Part shown: positions 41,421 through 43,087 of the stretch, one piece after another | Layout: the number at the start of each line of letters is the position of its first letter | Position numbering within the stretch: the first letter of the stretch is position 1 | DNA from: an uncultured Verrucomicrobiota bacterium | Lineage (GTDB): Bacteria; Verrucomicrobiota; Kiritimatiellia; RFP12; UBA1067 | Assembly (NCBI GenBank): GCA_947305775.1 | Contig: CAMZEN010000021.1 | Location: forward strand, 1 to 43,087 | DNA: 43,087 nucleotides | Direction: 5' to 3' | Notes under the pieces: generated by a model | What the model saw: only the letters and a program-made list of their open reading frames with translations | Told to the model about the DNA's origin: nothing | Database searches by the model: none | Position numbers and translations under genes: made by a program

Positions 41421-42364
41421 AAAGACTCGTCGCAGTGACAATGCTGACCGTCGTAGCAGCGTCGGCTTTCGCCCTAAGAAAAGACCCGGCATATCTCGAC
41501 GCAAGGAGATCAGGTGCCCTGGCTCGGATGCAAATACACATTGTGGACGATTTAGGCCGCGATGTCCCAGATGCCGAGGTAAATGTATTTATGGGGATGA
41601 ATTTCCGTCCCCAAGGTCACTATCTTAAAGGGGTGACTGACACGAATGGTATATATGTTACGGAAGGGAAAACCTGCGGAGATGAAGTAGTCATAGATGT
41701 AGCAAAGCGGGGTCATTACTCTTCTGTTAAGAAGCTATGCTTTGCGGAGATGGGGGCTGAGCATGATGTCAAAAATGGGCAATGGCAGCCATTCGACGAA
41801 GTCGAGAATATAATATTAAAGAGAATCGTAAAACCGATAGATCTCATTGTCTTTGATAAGTTGATTGATGTCGCTCAAACAAATGTCTGGCTTGGATTTG
41901 ACATGGAGAGAATGGATTTTGTCAAGCCAAACGGCAATGGGAACAACGTCGATTTTCAGATTAAGGTTGAGTGGGATGGTTTGCCAGCGTGGGAAAGCAA
42001 GAGTTGCAGTGCCGAGATCCGTTTTTCTGGGGATGGAACAGGTGGGAGTTATGCTAAGAATGTGCCGGAGAGCGCGTTTCCATACACATACGCAGCACAA
42101 TCCAATTCATCCTACGCAGAGCGACTCGTTCGTGTGGTTGATCGCAATGGGGACCCCCACACTACAAAAATCCCATTCGTAAAAGACTCTGCTCTTGTGA
42201 CTCGAACCCGATGCGTAATTGATGAGGAAGGTAAAATCAAGGCGGCAAACTATGGTTGCATACGGCGGTTTGGAATTGGCCCAAGCAGGCGTGGTGTCGC
42301 CCTGTTGCGCCTAACATATGTCTTCAACCCAACCTCCAACGACACCAATCTTGAGGCAAAGTGA
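41417..42364 (+). CDS. Exported protein with carboxypeptidase-regulatory-like domain
   Basis: This is a 315-aa protein. ATG 41417 overlaps the preceding TGA and starts a clear signal peptide (MKRLVAVTMLTVVAASAFA). Residues ~38-95 match a carboxypeptidase-regulatory-like or Ig-type fold (MQIHIVDDLGRDVPDAEVNV, then GVTDTNGIYVTEGKTCGDEV), a domain common at bacterial cell surfaces. The remaining beta-rich region (IDLIVFDKLIDVAQTNVWLGF; FQIKVEWDGLPAWESKS) has no family I recognise. It is the third gene of an exported-protein operon and probably acts with the 1557-aa protein. Confidence 0.75.
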   Translation: MKRLVAVTMLTVVAASAFALRKDPAYLDARRSGALARMQIHIVDDLGRDVPDAEVNVFMGMNFRPQGHYLKGVTDTNGIYVTEGKTCGDEVVIDVAKRGHYSSVKKLCFAEMGAEHDVKNGQWQPFDEVENIILKRIVKPIDLIVFDKLIDVAQTNVWLGFDMERMDFVKPNGNGNNVDFQIKVEWDGLPAWESKSCSAEIRFSGDGTGGSYAKNVPESAFPYTYAAQSNSSYAERLVRVVDRNGDPHTTKIPFVKDSALVTRTRCVIDEEGKIKAANYGCIRRFGIGPSRRGVALLRLTYVFNPTSNDTNLEAK

Positions 42365-42389
42365 AAAAATAAGGAAAGGAATAAACACA

Positions 42390-42905
42390 ATGAACATCCT
42401 CATTCTGCAAGGTTCGCCTCGTGCGAATGGAAATACGGCATGGATGGCCGAGGAGTACCGCAAGGCGGCAGAGGCGGCAGGTCACAAGGTGACGCTTGTT
42501 GACGTGGCGCACAAGAAGATTGCGGGCTGCATGGCCTGTGAATACTGCCACGGCAAGGGGAACGGAGCCTGCGTCCAGAAGGATGACATGCAGGAACTCT
42601 ACCCGCTCTTGGCGGAGGCGGAAGTTCTCGTCCTCGCGGCACCGATCTACTACTTCACGCTGTCTGCCCAGATTCAGGCTCCGATCCAGCGCATCTACAA
42701 CATGAACAAGCCGGGCAAGCTGAAGAAGACAGCGCTTCTGGCATCGTCCTATTCGCCCAACGTGTACGACGGCGCAATCGGCGAGTATCGCGGCATCATC
42801 AGCTACTGGGGAGTCGAGGATACGGGTATCGTCACCGCCAAGATCGACGAGCAGAAGACGGACGCGACCCGCGCCAAAATTCTCCAGCTCGTTGAAAAAC
42901 TGTGA
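42390..42905 (+). CDS. Flavodoxin-fold NAD(P)H-dependent oxidoreductase (iron-sulfur flavoprotein type)
   Basis: This is a 171-aa protein. ATG 42390 has AAGGAA about 9 nt upstream. The N-terminus ILILQGSPRANGNTAWMAEE is the FMN phosphate-binding loop of the flavodoxin-like fold; ADVLVLAAPIYYF-type residues (EVLVLAAPIYYFTLSAQIQA) form the isoalloxazine loop. CMACEYCHGKGNGACVQKDDM supplies a Cys cluster as in iron-sulfur flavoproteins, typically C-x2-C-x2-C. It would transfer electrons from NAD(P)H to a quinone, flavin or iron-sulfur partner. It is separated from the exported operon by 25 bp with no terminator, and may share its transcript although functionally unrelated. The gene is GC-rich like the left flank. 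Confidence 0.9.
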   Translation: MNILILQGSPRANGNTAWMAEEYRKAAEAAGHKVTLVDVAHKKIAGCMACEYCHGKGNGACVQKDDMQELYPLLAEAEVLVLAAPIYYFTLSAQIQAPIQRIYNMNKPGKLKKTALLASSYSPNVYDGAIGEYRGIISYWGVEDTGIVTAKIDEQKTDATRAKILQLVEKL

Positions 42906-42923
42906 TTACGTTTTTCGGGCGAA

Positions 42924-43073
42924 TTGACTCGGAATGCACAATATGATAAATTCTCTTTGTGTTTAGTTCAGGGGCGGTATCATATGGTCGTAGAAAAGCG
43001 TCAGATTCTCTACGGTTCAGATGTCGCCGCCCCGACCAATTTGCAAGGTACAAATGCTGTTCATTCTGCTTAA
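42924..43073 (+). promoter_or_regulatory. Promoter with structured leader at right edge
   Basis: TTGACT (42924-42929), 17-bp spacer and TAAATT (42947-42952) make the best consensus promoter in the window. The expected transcript contains an outer stem GGGGCGG/CCGCCCC (42971-42977 with 43027-43033) and an inner stem CGTAGA/TCTACG. A 29-codon frame starts at ATG 42984 (MVVEKRQILYGSDVAAPTNL) inside the structure. It may be a regulatory leader or small RNA for a gene beyond the window; no known riboswitch class is recognised. Confidence 0.5.
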
Positions 43074-43087
43074 ACTATCCTGCAATA

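Overview
The window is bacterial, densely coded and almost entirely plus-strand. Starts are ATG, GTG or TTG behind purine-rich Shine-Dalgarno sites, and neighbouring genes often overlap by ATGA or TGATG. A UmuDC mutagenesis pair, many secreted or lipid-anchored proteins, Sel1/LysM/formylglycine-type domain mixing and very large Asp/Asn-rich surface proteins suggest a Gram-negative, possibly gut-associated member of the PVC superphylum (Kiritimatiellota, Verrucomicrobiota or Lentisphaerota). No rRNA or other marker gene is present, so this is an inference. I saw no tRNA, rRNA, transposase or CRISPR array.

Layout. 1-2.8 kb, minus strand: a umuC fragment, umuD, and a lipoprotein fusing a VanX-type D-Ala-D-Ala dipeptidase to a PheC-type cyclohexadienyl dehydratase. 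2.9-3.2 kb: a tiny exported His/Pro-rich protein with a good terminator. 3.4-6.2 kb: a small Cro/C1-type regulator, a DUF4062/ATPase/winged-helix protein, and a CARF-type (Cas_NE0113 family) sensor with a C-terminal winged-helix-like segment, although no CRISPR locus is visible. 6.3-15.1 kb: a compact, visibly more AT-rich six-gene operon: an HEPN-RNase/methyltransferase fusion, a UvrD-like ATPase plus an unknown ~555-aa protein, a DUF1848 cysteine-cluster protein, then a second UvrD-like ATPase plus a second ~557-aa protein related to the first. 15.1-17.3 kb: a promoter sharing an operator with the six-gene operon, a structured ~155-nt untranslated segment, a reverse transcriptase with an FCDD catalytic motif, and a 45-aa membrane protein.

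17.3-28.0 kb: Sel1-repeat membrane protein, exported proteins, an ADP-ribosylglycohydrolase, LysM proteins, a 1333-aa multidomain exported protein and a metallophosphoesterase, plus a Sel1-gene remnant. 28.2-34.9 kb: a restriction-modification cassette with a small regulator, one polypeptide carrying two complete cytosine-C5 methyltransferases, a PD-(D/E)XK nuclease, an ASCH-like/RadC-JAMM fusion and a KAP-family NTPase. 34.9-42.9 kb: two small proteins (one coiled-coil with a HicA-like tail), three exported proteins including a 1557-aa one with a C-terminal alpha/beta hydrolase, and a flavodoxin-fold protein. The right edge holds a strong promoter and a structured leader.

How it may work together. 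3.4-17.3 kb reads as one defence island: a nucleotide-sensor-type regulator (CARF plus winged helix) lies directly upstream of two promoters with the same GATGTCT half-site exactly 29 bp before the -10 box, one driving the HEPN/helicase operon and the other the reverse-transcriptase unit. The six-gene operon, with its duplicated ATPase-partner module, is the best candidate for an undescribed system. The restriction-modification cassette at 28-35 kb is a second, separately regulated defence unit, whose small regulator is a paralogue of the one at 3.4 kb.
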